NCBI GenBank assembly: GCA_002344975.1
Contig: DDUV01000073.1
Location: 9,909 to 73,908, forward strand
Origin: Saprospiraceae bacterium UBA2329
GTDB taxonomy: Bacteria > Bacteroidota > Bacteroidia > Chitinophagales > Saprospiraceae
Direction of reading: 5' to 3'
DNA: 64,000 nucleotides
The position numbers and the translations under genes are program-made. Below are positions 15,846-23,499 of the stretch, in pieces. The notes below the pieces were generated by a model. The model saw only the letters and a program-made list of their open reading frames with translations. It made no database searches and was not told the DNA's origin. Each line of letters starts with the position of its first letter. Position 1 is the stretch's first letter.

Positions 15846-16496
15846 TCAGATAAAGTTACCGTCTTTCATCTCCAAACGGCGGTCGCTCATGGCGGCCAAT
15901 TCCTGATTGTGGGTGACGATCACAAAAGTCTGGTTGAATTCCTTCCGCAATTGGAAAATCAATTGATGCAATTCCTGAGAGGAAACCGTGTCCAAATTGC
16001 CGGAAGGCTCATCGGCAAAAACGACCAAAGGGCTGTTGATGAGGGCGCGGGCTACGGCCACACGTTGTTGCTCGCCGCCGGAGAGTTCGCCGGGTTTGTG
16101 GGTAATTCGCTCTGAAAGCCCCAGATAATCAAGGAGTTCGGCGGCGCGTTTGCGGGCCTGCACCTCCGGAGTTTTGGCAATGAAAGCCGGAATGCACACA
16201 TTTTCCAAGGCGGTAAATTCGGGCAGCAGGTGGTGAAATTGAAATACAAAACCGATGTTGCGATTGCGAAATTCAGAGAGCCGGCGACCGCTCAGACCGG
16301 TAATTTCTGTGCCGTTGATGCTCACTGTTCCTTCGTCGGCGCGGTCAAGTGTACCCAGAATATGGAGCAGCGTACTCTTGCCGGCCCCCGATTTCCCCAC
16401 AATGGAGACTACCTCGCCTTTTCCGATTTCAATATCCACCCCTTTGAGAACGTGGAGGTTATCGTAAGATTTATGAATGTTTGAGCCTTTTATCAC
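15846..16496 (-). CDS. lolD: ABC transporter ATP-binding protein, LolD-like
   Basis: A 216-residue ABC ATPase. Walker A is GKSGAGKST, the signature is LSGGEQQR, Walker B is LVVFADEP with the catalytic E, followed by SGNLD and the H-loop VTHN. Spacing and wording (NIGFVFQFHHLLPEFTALENVCIPA) fit the LolD/MacB/FtsE class, which drives lipoprotein release from the inner membrane or related mechanotransmission. A GTG start at 16496 (V-I-K-G-S-N-I) was chosen because the TATCTTTG promoter box lies at 16518-16525, inside any longer reading that begins at 16574. No permease gene is adjacent; a MacB-type permease lies 43 kb away at 59162. Assignment to LolD rather than a MacB ATPase is uncertain. Confidence 0.82.
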   Translation of the reverse strand: MIKGSNIHKSYDNLHVLKGVDIEIGKGEVVSIVGKSGAGKSTLLHILGTLDRADEGTVSINGTEITGLSGRRLSEFRNRNIGFVFQFHHLLPEFTALENVCIPAFIAKTPEVQARKRAAELLDYLGLSERITHKPGELSGGEQQRVAVARALINSPLVVFADEPSGNLDTVSSQELHQLIFQLRKEFNQTFVIVTHNQELAAMSDRRLEMKDGNFI

Positions 16497-16517
16497 AGCG
16501 TTTTCAGGTTTGAAGCT

Positions 16518-16525
16518 CAAAGATA
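16518..16525 (-). promoter_or_regulatory. -7 box TATCTTTG for the lolD-like gene
   Basis: Perfect TAnnTTTG on the minus strand, 22 bases before the GTG start at 16496; it rules against the upstream in-frame ATG codons. Confidence 0.5.
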
Positions 16526-16551
16526 GCGCAAGATTTCGGAATTTTGCCGCC

Positions 16552-17481
16552 ATGATGCTCCCTTCCGATACCAATACCGTTCAACCCCTGCTGGGAACCG
16601 CTATGTGGGGCTGGACGGTAAGCCGCCCTGTCTGTTTCGACCTGCTCGACACTTTTTACGCTGCCGGCTTCCGCCAGATAGATGCCGCCGTGAATTACCC
16701 CATCAACAAAAAACCTGACGACTTCCGTGCTGCCGAACACATCCTGCTGGAATGGATTCATGCACACGGCATACAGGATTTGAAAATCACCATGAAATTG
16801 GGCAGCCTCAACAATCTGCGCAGCCCAGAACACAACCTCAGCAAGAGTTTTCTGCTCCTCAATTTAGACGACTACCGCTATCGCCTCGCCGAAAATTGGG
16901 ATACCCTGATGATACACTGGGACAACCGTGAAGAACCCGAAGCTATAACGGAGACAATGGAAGCACTGGCTGTAGCCCGCGAGGCCGGTTTGCGCATCGG
17001 GCTGTCGGGGATCAAGCGCCCGGATGTGTACGCCAGGCTCAACGCACAAGCGGGTTTCAACTTCGATTTTCACATCCAGATCAAGCACAATTTCCTGCAA
17101 TCCGACCATGCGCGCTACGGCGACTTTCACGGCCGCCGCAGATTTTCCGCTTACGGCATTCATGCAGGCGGTCTCAAACCCGATGTAAATGACTATCGTT
17201 CAGATAGTTCATTAAAAGCCAGAGGCGGCGATGTGCAAACTTTGATGCCGGAGTTGGAGCAATGGAAGCAACTGATTGAAAAACAGCCCCGACCGCTTGG
17301 TTTCCATGAGGCGGCTATGATGTTCGCAGCAGCGCACCCCGACATGGAAGGCATTGTCATCGGGCCTTCCTCACCGGCGCAATTGCTCGACACCATAGCC
17401 ACCTGGAAAAATCTGGACACGGAAGCCTGTGACATCTTGTACTCAGGCTACTGCCGACTTAGGTCTATTAACCCCGGCTGA
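16552..17481 (+). CDS. Aldo/keto reductase family protein
   Basis: A 309-residue (beta/alpha)8 barrel. Residues 11-20 read VQPLLGTAMWG, the AKR entry strand; FRQIDAAVNYP supplies the Asp and Tyr of the catalytic tetrad and ITMKLGS the Lys; DTLMIHWDN matches the YDLLLIHWP-type strand with the catalytic His. AKRs reduce carbonyls with NADPH in the cytoplasm. The C-terminal part (HEAAMMFAAAHPDMEGIVIGPSSPAQL) matches the cofactor phosphate-binding segment. The start is one of two adjacent ATGs (16552, 16555) because upstream in-frame sequence overlaps the divergent lolD promoter. The substrate is unknown. It converges with the next gene, the stops being 5 bases apart. Confidence 0.85.
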   Translation: MMLPSDTNTVQPLLGTAMWGWTVSRPVCFDLLDTFYAAGFRQIDAAVNYPINKKPDDFRAAEHILLEWIHAHGIQDLKITMKLGSLNNLRSPEHNLSKSFLLLNLDDYRYRLAENWDTLMIHWDNREEPEAITETMEALAVAREAGLRIGLSGIKRPDVYARLNAQAGFNFDFHIQIKHNFLQSDHARYGDFHGRRRFSAYGIHAGGLKPDVNDYRSDSSLKARGGDVQTLMPELEQWKQLIEKQPRPLGFHEAAMMFAAAHPDMEGIVIGPSSPAQLLDTIATWKNLDTEACDILYSGYCRLRSINPG

Positions 17482-17486
17482 ATCTG

Positions 17487-18503
17487 CTATTTTTCGTCCG
17501 AGTCGTCAATGATGGCATCATCAATGAGTTCGTTGCCGTCGCCGTCGTTGTCGAAAAAGCCCGAAACGCTGCCTTCTGATTTGGGAGCAGGCGTGTAGTC
17601 GGGGTCTCTGCGAATTTCGGGTTTGGAGCTGTAATCGCCGTCGGCAAAGCGTGCAGCGCGATCAAAGAAGCTCTCATGCTTGTCAAATAAGCTGTCTTTG
17701 GTATCAATGGGCGGCTTGGTAAAATCGGTGGCAGATGCTTTACGAGCAGCTTCTTCACCCATGCTTTGCGCCTGCCGGATGGCATCGTCCATATTTTCTT
17801 TGGCAGCTTCTTCCTGTGCGCGTTCCATCAGGCCGGATGCTTTTTCCATCAGGTCGCCCCCCAGCGCTTTGGCGCGCTCCAGCGTTTCGCCGCCCTTTTC
17901 AAAGATTTTACCTCCGATGTCTTCTGCAACGTGCATGATTTTTGCACCCGCATCTTCCATCACAGGCAACACTTTTTCGCCCAATTGCTCGGCAGCGCCC
18001 ATTACTTTTTCCAATGCTTCGCCGCCTTGTTCCATTACTTTGGCGCCCACTTTTTCGGCGGTATCCAATACGGTTTTGCCCAACTCTTCTACTTTAGAAG
18101 GCGGTGCATCCGTTACCGGAATATGCGTTGAAGAAGTTTCGGGAGCGGCTGAAAAAATAGAATCATCTTGGAAGGATGATTGCGGTTGAGGCGCAGGCGG
18201 CTCCGGCACGATGGTTTCGCCTTTATCCATCAGGCTGTCCCAGATGTCGGTCGCTTTTTCTTTGGCAACCTCTCCAATTTCCTCGGCCTTATTCATGGCT
18301 TTGTTCAAAAATTCACTGGTAGAATCCCAGGCTTTTTCAGTGACGACCTCCGCCGTTTCGCGAGCGGATTCAATGAAGTCGGAAGTTTTATCCATCAGTT
18401 CCGAGCCGGCTTCTTTACCTGCCTCTACGGCTTTGTCGGCGGCAGAAGAAGTAACGGCTTTAGCGCCAAACAACAGTTTTTTGAGATCATTTACTATACT
18501 CAT
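17487..18503 (-). CDS. Apolipoprotein/LEA-like amphipathic repeat protein
   Basis: A 338-residue soluble protein with no signal peptide. Residues about 1-90 and 130-245 are a long series of 11-residue-like amphipathic helices rich in Ala, Glu, Lys, Met and Gly (EKVGAKVMEQGGEALEK, ERAKALGGDLMEKASG), as in LEA proteins, apolipoproteins and YtxH-type stress proteins. A proline-rich linker (VPEPPAPQPQ) separates the halves, and the acidic tail ends FDNDGDGNELIDDAIIDDSDEK, which could bind calcium (DNDGDGNE). I cannot name a family. Likely roles are membrane-surface association or desiccation/stress protection; this is inference from composition. Single gene, convergent with the aldo/keto reductase. 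Confidence 0.7.
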   Translation of the reverse strand: MSIVNDLKKLLFGAKAVTSSAADKAVEAGKEAGSELMDKTSDFIESARETAEVVTEKAWDSTSEFLNKAMNKAEEIGEVAKEKATDIWDSLMDKGETIVPEPPAPQPQSSFQDDSIFSAAPETSSTHIPVTDAPPSKVEELGKTVLDTAEKVGAKVMEQGGEALEKVMGAAEQLGEKVLPVMEDAGAKIMHVAEDIGGKIFEKGGETLERAKALGGDLMEKASGLMERAQEEAAKENMDDAIRQAQSMGEEAARKASATDFTKPPIDTKDSLFDKHESFFDRAARFADGDYSSKPEIRRDPDYTPAPKSEGSVSGFFDNDGDGNELIDDAIIDDSDEK

Positions 18504-18554
18504 GACTTTGTGTTTAAAAGTTCGAGACGAAAGTAGCGCTTTTCGATGAGTTGC

Positions 18555-19736
18555 TCAAAAACTTTGGAAGTACCAGCCGGAATTCCTGACAGGCTGTACC
18601 TCGCTGCTCCCCGACTGGAGGCGTCTTACGTCCATCAGGCTTTTGAGACGATGTTCCTGAAAGTCTGCATCGCCTGGGCGGAGGCTCTGTTCCTGAATGC
18701 TGCCGTTGTCGGACCCGCTGTGAATGAAGCGCCCCTTGCCTGTGTAAATGCCGACGTGCGAGATGCGGCGGCTGCCGTCGGGGCGGAAATTTCCGAAAAA
18801 CAAAAAATCTCCGGGCAGCAAATTGGAAAAATCAGAGGTCCAAACCACCGGTTCGCCTGCAAACACTTGCTGCGAGGCATCGCGGGGAATGATATGACCG
18901 AGTAAAAAATACACCGTTTTGGTAAACCCGCTGCAATCCAATCCTTTGCCGCTGGTGCCGCCCCAGAGGTAGGGTCTGCCGCTGAATCGGGCCGCCGTTG
19001 TCAGTACAGAATCCATGTTGGAAACAGTGCGGTGCTTCCAGTTTTCCAAAGGCAGCCAGGCTCCGGCGGGCAATACAGCCGTGCGACCGTCGGGGAAAAC
19101 GATGCGCCCGGAGGCGGCATTCCACTCCACAATGGCGCCCGTACTCAGGTCGCTGAGAGGAACCGACTGCTCAGGGCCTGCATAACACAAGGCATGATCG
19201 CCGAGGAAAATCAGGCGTTCGGACTGCCTCCAGCGCTGCATTTCCGCTTCGGTTTTACGGGCAAATGCACCGTTTTCCAACCAGCCTATATAGCGGTCGG
19301 GGGTTTGTATCTGGTACCAGTCGCCTTGTTGGCGCAGCACTTTGATCGGCGCACCCAGCAGGGCTTGTGTGGCCAATTCGGCGCTGTGTTTGGGTTCGGA
19401 GCGGATGTTGGCCACCGACACCTTTACGATGCCGAAGATGTATGCGCCCAGAGCCGTATCCGGCAGTATTTGCAGGTTTGTCTGCGCCATGATGTCGGCC
19501 TGTTGGAGCCTTTGCAGTAGCGCGCCCTTAGCTTCCGGCTGATCTGTGACACCAGAAACAGCAAGGGTTTTGCCGCTCACGGAGGTTTGTACATCCCACA
19601 CGGCGATACGCTTATCGGGGGCGAATGTTTTTTTCAAGTCGGCGAGGATGGAATCTGCGACGGCTTGTTTTGAGATTTGCCCTGTTGCGCTGCCGTACAA
19701 ACAAAAGAGGAGACAGGTAAGCATGATGGTTCGCAT
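18555..19736 (-). CDS. NlpC/P60-family cell-wall hydrolase with SH3 domains
   Basis: A 393-residue secreted protein. The signal peptide starts at MRTIMLTCLLFCLYGSATG; the ATG 24 bases upstream was rejected because it lies inside the TATCTTTG promoter box (19758-19765). After an N-terminal region of unknown fold comes a bacterial SH3 domain (about residues 100-160: VKVSVANIRSEPKHSAEL ... WYQIQTPDRYIGWLENG), a second SH3-like segment, and the NlpC/P60 domain from about 240: YLWGGTSGKGLDCSGF carries the catalytic Cys, RISHVGIY the His, and GRFIHSGS closes the site. The family cleaves gamma-D-glutamyl-diamino acid bonds in peptidoglycan stem peptides. Probably periplasmic, with a role in wall turnover. 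Confidence 0.9.
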   Translation of the reverse strand: MRTIMLTCLLFCLYGSATGQISKQAVADSILADLKKTFAPDKRIAVWDVQTSVSGKTLAVSGVTDQPEAKGALLQRLQQADIMAQTNLQILPDTALGAYIFGIVKVSVANIRSEPKHSAELATQALLGAPIKVLRQQGDWYQIQTPDRYIGWLENGAFARKTEAEMQRWRQSERLIFLGDHALCYAGPEQSVPLSDLSTGAIVEWNAASGRIVFPDGRTAVLPAGAWLPLENWKHRTVSNMDSVLTTAARFSGRPYLWGGTSGKGLDCSGFTKTVYFLLGHIIPRDASQQVFAGEPVVWTSDFSNLLPGDFLFFGNFRPDGSRRISHVGIYTGKGRFIHSGSDNGSIQEQSLRPGDADFQEHRLKSLMDVRRLQSGSSEVQPVRNSGWYFQSF

Positions 19737-19757
19737 ATCGAAGAGATTGTTGGAAAG

Positions 19758-19765
19758 CAAAGATA
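19758..19765 (-). promoter_or_regulatory. -7 box TATCTTTG for the NlpC/P60 gene
   Basis: Perfect TAnnTTTG on the minus strand, 22 bases upstream of the ATG at 19736; it decides that start. Confidence 0.5.
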
Positions 19766-19818
19766 GCAGCCCGGAATAAAATTTTGTTTACAGTATGTAA
19801 AAAATCGAAAGAGATAAT

Positions 19819-19826
19819 TACCTTTG
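19819..19826 (+). promoter_or_regulatory. -7 box TACCTTTG for the rpsF-rpsR-rplI operon
   Basis: Perfect TAnnTTTG 42 bases before the rpsF ATG. The leader it predicts holds a five-codon open frame whose stop overlaps the rpsF start. Confidence 0.55.
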
Positions 19827-19853
19827 CACCCGCTTTTTGATTTTTTAACCATT

Positions 19854-19871
19854 ATGTCTGATAATCAATGA
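19854..19871 (+). other. Five-codon leader frame overlapping the rpsF start (ATGA)
   Basis: ATG TCT GAT AAT CAA TGA encodes MSDNQ and its stop shares bases with the rpsF ATG. The arrangement would allow reinitiation at rpsF. It could equally be chance, since six codons are short; no ribosome-binding site distinguishes the two starts. Confidence 0.35.
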
Positions 19872-20425
19872 AAAACTACGAAGTTACTTTCATCGTGGAC
19901 CCGGTGCTGTCGGGCGATGAAATTGAAGCGACAGCTCAGACATATGTCAATTACCTCGATAAGGTAGGTTGTCATATTGTGCATGTTGACAAGATGGGGC
20001 TGCGTACGCTGGCCTATGAAATCAAGCGCCGTTCTTCCGGCGTTTATTTCTGCATCGAATTCCAGTCGCCCAACGGCGAATTCATGGACGACTTTGAGCT
20101 GGCCCTGCGCCGCGACGAGCGCTTGCTGCGCTTCCTCACCATTGCTCTGGACAAGTTCGGAGTAAAGTACAACGACGACAAGCGCAACGGCTTGATCGGC
20201 AAGAAGAAACGTGCCGGCGCTGAAACCAAAGAAGAGGCTCCTGCACCTGTTGCAGCCGCGCCTGCTCCGGTGGAAGCTGCTGCTCCGGTAGTGACTGCCG
20301 AAGAATTTGCCGCTGCCGCACCTGCTGTTGTTGAAGAAGAGGTTGTTGAACCGGTCGTTGAAGTCGCTGCGGAAGCAGTGGAAGAAGCAGCCGAAGCAGC
20401 TACCGAATCGGAAGAGCAAGCCTAA
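19868..20425 (+). CDS. rpsF: 30S ribosomal protein S6 with long acidic/Ala tail
   Basis: Residues 1 to about 110 are canonical S6 (MKNYEVTFIVDPVLSGDE ... LAYEIKRRSSGVYFCIEF ... DERLLRFLTIALDKF), which binds 16S rRNA in the platform together with S18. From about residue 115 the protein carries a tail of some 70 residues rich in Ala, Glu, Pro and Val (for example APVAAAPAPVEAAAPVV), giving 185 residues against about 100-140 in most S6 proteins. Such tails occur in S6 proteins of various bacteria and may carry post-translational glutamylation in E. coli. First gene of the S6-S18-L9 operon, 37 bases before rpsR. Confidence 0.96.
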   Translation: MKNYEVTFIVDPVLSGDEIEATAQTYVNYLDKVGCHIVHVDKMGLRTLAYEIKRRSSGVYFCIEFQSPNGEFMDDFELALRRDERLLRFLTIALDKFGVKYNDDKRNGLIGKKKRAGAETKEEAPAPVAAAPAPVEAAAPVVTAEEFAAAAPAVVEEEVVEPVVEVAAEAVEEAAEAATESEEQA

Positions 20426-20462
20426 CGAAACCATTCTTGTCTAACCGGAAAAAACAATCATC

Positions 20463-20732
20463 ATGGCTACGTCCAGAGACGATATCAAATTTCTCAGCAA
20501 CCCGAAAATCGGCCAGAACCGCAAGAAATACTGCCGTTTCCGCAAGTTCGGGATCAAACACATTGACTACAAAGACGCAGACTTCCTGCTTCAATTCGTC
20601 AACGATCAGGGCAAACTGCTGCCGCGCCGCATCACGGGCAACTCGCTCAAGTTCCAGCGCAAAATTTCTACTGCCGTCAAGCGCGCACGTCACCTGGCTT
20701 TGCTGCCTTTCGTGACCGACATGCTCAAGTAA
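20463..20732 (+). CDS. rpsR: 30S ribosomal protein S18
   Basis: An 89-residue S18 with typical wording: IKFLSNPKIGQNRKKYCRF at the N-terminus, then the conserved core IDYKDADFLLQFVNDQGKLLPRR, the GNSLKFQRK turn, and RARHLALLPFV at the end. It forms a heterodimer with S6 in the platform of the 30S subunit. Only one Cys is seen in the N-terminal region, so the zinc-binding form is unlikely. It lies between rpsF and rplI with short gaps of 37 and 29 bases, the standard bacterial order with priB/ssb absent. Confidence 0.97.
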   Translation: MATSRDDIKFLSNPKIGQNRKKYCRFRKFGIKHIDYKDADFLLQFVNDQGKLLPRRITGNSLKFQRKISTAVKRARHLALLPFVTDMLK

Positions 20733-20761
20733 TGTTTTTTTGGCTCTAAAATCTCAAAGAA

Positions 20762-21211
20762 ATGGACATCATTCTTTTGCAAGATATTGAAAAAGTCGGC
20801 GAAAAGCACACCGTTGTCAAAGTACGCGATGGCTATGGCCGCAATTATTTGATCCCTCAGGGTATGGCTATTGTGGCCAACAAGCAAAACATGAACCGCT
20901 TGGAGGGACTCAAACGCCGCGAAGGCGCTGTGGAGGCTCAAATGATCACTGAATATCAGGAGATCGCTGCCCGTTTGGAAGGAAAAACCATCCAAATCGG
21001 CGCTAAGGCAGGTACCAGCGGCAAGATTTTCGGCAGCGTGACCAACGTACAGATTGCTGCTGCGCTGAAAGACCAACTCAACATTGACGTGGATCGCCGC
21101 AAGATTTCATTGCCGTCCGAAGACGTGAAAATGGTGGGGGCTTACACCGCCAAACTGATGTTGCACAAAGAAGTTCAGCCCGAATTCAGTTTTGAAGTAG
21201 TGGCCGAATAA
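20762..21211 (+). CDS. rplI: 50S ribosomal protein L9
   Basis: A 149-residue L9: the N-terminal domain starts MDIILLQDIEKVGEKHTVV and contains KVRDGYGRNYLIPQGMA, a long connecting helix follows (RREGAVEAQMITEYQEI), and the C-terminal rRNA-binding domain has GKIFGSVTNVQIA. It binds near the base of the L1 stalk on 23S rRNA and helps maintain the reading frame. Last gene of the operon, followed 27 bases later by a strong hairpin terminator. Confidence 0.97.
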   Translation: MDIILLQDIEKVGEKHTVVKVRDGYGRNYLIPQGMAIVANKQNMNRLEGLKRREGAVEAQMITEYQEIAARLEGKTIQIGAKAGTSGKIFGSVTNVQIAAALKDQLNIDVDRRKISLPSEDVKMVGAYTAKLMLHKEVQPEFSFEVVAE

Positions 21212-21238
21212 TCATCTGCACTTTCTAATCTTCTTTCG

Positions 21239-21281
21239 CAGGAGCCTTTCCCGGTGTGGAACAGGCTCCTGTGTTGTTTTT
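21239..21281 (+). terminator. Rho-independent terminator of the rpsF operon
   Basis: CAGGAGCCT (21239-21247) and AGGCTCCTG (21263-21271) form a perfect 9-bp stem, followed by TGTTGTTTTT. Confidence 0.8.
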
Positions 21282-21296
21282 GGGGTAGAGCTGGGG

Positions 21297-21881
21297 TTAT
21301 CGCTTCTCAGTTTGCTTTTTCTTCTTTTCAACCCAATGTACTTGTTGTCGGCTGATGATGAGATTGGACATATAGCGCAGATGTCCGGTAGTACAGGTGA
21401 TGTTTACAAAGCCCCAGCCTATTTTTGAAAAATACCCCCAGGAACCACACATCCCTGGCGCATAATACTTAGATGCGATTCTCATATCCGGGGTTAGAAT
21501 GAGGTATTCCCAATTATCGCCATGATGAGAATGTGCTAATTTTTCGTTTTTATCCTCTCTGAGATCAATAAAAACGACCTCTGTACAATGTGGTATGTGC
21601 TCGTACAGCGGCGCGAATGTCAAAGTGTATAAACCTTTGCGAAGAATTTCCTTACCCCGACGAATCAAAAAAGAATCGTTGAAAGCACTGAAAGAGACGA
21701 GCGTGAAACTTTCCGCTTCGAGAGCAAGCGGGGTCTCTCCCAGATCACAACCATCATAAGAAAAGTAATCGTGACTCAAAACCCAGTCTCCATGAAGATA
21801 ACTCTTCATCATTTGAGTCTGAGCCTTACCGATCTGAAATTGAGCGGCCAGAAGTAGCAAAAGGCAGCATAAATATTTCAT
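21297..21881 (-). CDS. Secreted protein of unknown function
   Basis: A 194-residue protein with a clear signal peptide (MKYLCCLLLLLAAQFQIGKAQ). The mature part is beta-rich: HGDWVLSHDYFSYDGCDLGE resembles the first strands of lipocalin-like or heme-protein-like small barrels, followed by LTFAPLYEHIPHCTEVVFIDL, EYLILTPDMRIASKYY and a C-terminal basic tail (KKKKQTEKR). Three or four Cys (DGC, PHC, GMC, ITC) could form disulfides. I recognise no family; a lipocalin-like fold is only a guess from the opening strand. Single gene on the minus strand between the L9 terminator and ffh. Confidence 0.6.
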   Translation of the reverse strand: MKYLCCLLLLLAAQFQIGKAQTQMMKSYLHGDWVLSHDYFSYDGCDLGETPLALEAESFTLVSFSAFNDSFLIRRGKEILRKGLYTLTFAPLYEHIPHCTEVVFIDLREDKNEKLAHSHHGDNWEYLILTPDMRIASKYYAPGMCGSWGYFSKIGWGFVNITCTTGHLRYMSNLIISRQQVHWVEKKKKQTEKR

Positions 21882-21934
21882 TTAGAATATTTTAGATTGC
21901 AGCCATTAATCTTTGCACTACGAGTACGCGCCTT

Positions 21935-23290
21935 CTACCTCCTCAATTTCTTAGCTCCCGCAGCCCCGCCCGGCATCTGTGCAGGCATACCCATGCCCGG
22001 CATTTTGCTCATTTTGTGCATCATTTTGCGCATTTGCTCGAACTGGCGGATGAAGGCGTTGACCTGATCGAGGCTGTTGCCGGAGCCGTCGGCGATGCGT
22101 TTTTTGCGGCTCATGTTGATGAGATCGGGGTTGGTGCGCTCGGTGGGCGTCATGGAGAGGATGATGGCCTCGGTGCGATTGAAGGCGGAGTTGTCAATGT
22201 CCACATCGCGGAGGGCTTTGCCCATGCCGGGGATCATGCCCATGAGACTTTTGAGGTCGCCCATTTTGCGGAGTTGCTGAATCTGGCTGTAGAAATCGTT
22301 GAAATCGAGTTGATTTTTGCGGATTTTCTTTTCGAGGCGCTCGATTTCTTTTTCATCAAACTGAGCCTGCGCTTTTTCCACGAAGGAGACGATGTCGCCC
22401 ATGCCGAGGATGCGTTGCGCCATGCGGTCGGGGTGGAACACGTCGAGGGTGTCCATTTTTTCGCCCTGGCTGACGAATTTGATGGGTTTGCCGACGGTGT
22501 ATTTTACCGAGAGGGCTGCACCGCCGCGTGTATCGCCGTCGAGTTTGGTGAGTACAACGCCGTCGTAATCAATGACTTCATTGAAGGCTTTGGCGGTGTT
22601 TACCGCATCCTGGCCGGTCATGGAGTCCACCACAAAAAGGGTTTCGTGCGGCATGATGGCGCCTTTGACGGCGGCAATTTCTTTCATCATTTCCTCGTCC
22701 ACGGCAAGGCGGCCGGCGGTGTCCACGATAACGACATCGAGGTTGTGGGCCTTGGCGTGTTCGATGGATTTGAGGGCGATTTCTACGGGATTTTTGTTTT
22801 CTACCTCTTTATAAACGGGTACGTTGATCTGCTCGCCGAGCACGGTGATCTGGTCAATGGCGGCAGGGCGATACACGTCGCAGGCCACGAGGAGCGGCTT
22901 CTTTTTGAGCTGGCTTTTGAGGTAATTGGCCAATTTGCCGGAGAAGGTGGTTTTACCCGAACCCTGCAAACCTGCGATGAGGATGACGGTGGGTTTGCCT
23001 TTGACGTTGAACTCGGCAGCCTCTCCGCCCATGAGGTTGACTAATTCGTCCATGACGATTTTGACCATCAACTCGCCGGGCTTCACCGCTTTGAGCACGT
23101 TTTGAGTGCCGAGCGCCTGTTCTTTCACCTTGTCGGTAAATTCCTTGGCAATTTTATAGTTAACGTCGGCGTCCACCAATGCACGGCGGATTTCTTTGAT
23201 AGATTCTGCAACGTTGAGTTCGGTCAGTTTGTGTTCGCCTTTGAGGGTTTTAAAGGCGGAATCCAAACGGTCGGTCAGATTATTAAACAT
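21935..23290 (-). CDS. ffh: Signal recognition particle protein Ffh
   Basis: A 451-residue SRP54 GTPase. The NG domain shows G1 GLQGSGKTTFSGKLA, DVYRPAAIDQ, G3 DTAGRL, G4 TKLDGDTRGGAALS and the closing GMGDI; the M domain that binds 4.5S RNA and signal peptides follows (MTPTERTNPDLINMSRKKRIADGSG, the conserved RRxRIAxGSG region), ending in a Met/Gly/Pro-rich tail. It brings ribosomes translating inner-membrane proteins to FtsY. A minus-strand TACTTTTG box sits 31 bases before the ATG. Monocistronic as far as seen; no SRP RNA gene was recognised nearby. Confidence 0.97.
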   Translation of the reverse strand: MFNNLTDRLDSAFKTLKGEHKLTELNVAESIKEIRRALVDADVNYKIAKEFTDKVKEQALGTQNVLKAVKPGELMVKIVMDELVNLMGGEAAEFNVKGKPTVILIAGLQGSGKTTFSGKLANYLKSQLKKKPLLVACDVYRPAAIDQITVLGEQINVPVYKEVENKNPVEIALKSIEHAKAHNLDVVIVDTAGRLAVDEEMMKEIAAVKGAIMPHETLFVVDSMTGQDAVNTAKAFNEVIDYDGVVLTKLDGDTRGGAALSVKYTVGKPIKFVSQGEKMDTLDVFHPDRMAQRILGMGDIVSFVEKAQAQFDEKEIERLEKKIRKNQLDFNDFYSQIQQLRKMGDLKSLMGMIPGMGKALRDVDIDNSAFNRTEAIILSMTPTERTNPDLINMSRKKRIADGSGNSLDQVNAFIRQFEQMRKMMHKMSKMPGMGMPAQMPGGAAGAKKLRR

Positions 23291-23320
23291 GCGATTTTAA
23301 CATTTTTTTGAAAGCGATGG

Positions 23321-23328
23321 CAAAAGTA
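23321..23328 (-). promoter_or_regulatory. -7 box TACTTTTG for ffh
   Basis: Perfect TAnnTTTG on the minus strand, 31 bases upstream of the ffh ATG. Confidence 0.5.
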
Positions 23329-23499
23329 TGAAAAGCTCTGCTTATTTTTGGCCTGTTCTCCTTTCACGTCCTGTGAACATCTTTCCGAATCAGCTTGCCT
23401 GCTTTCGGATTATCTGAAAATGAGTGCGTTATACGTTCCCCTATTCTATTTATTGCTGATTTTCAGGTAAACATTTTTAACTACTCAAAACGGAAATCT

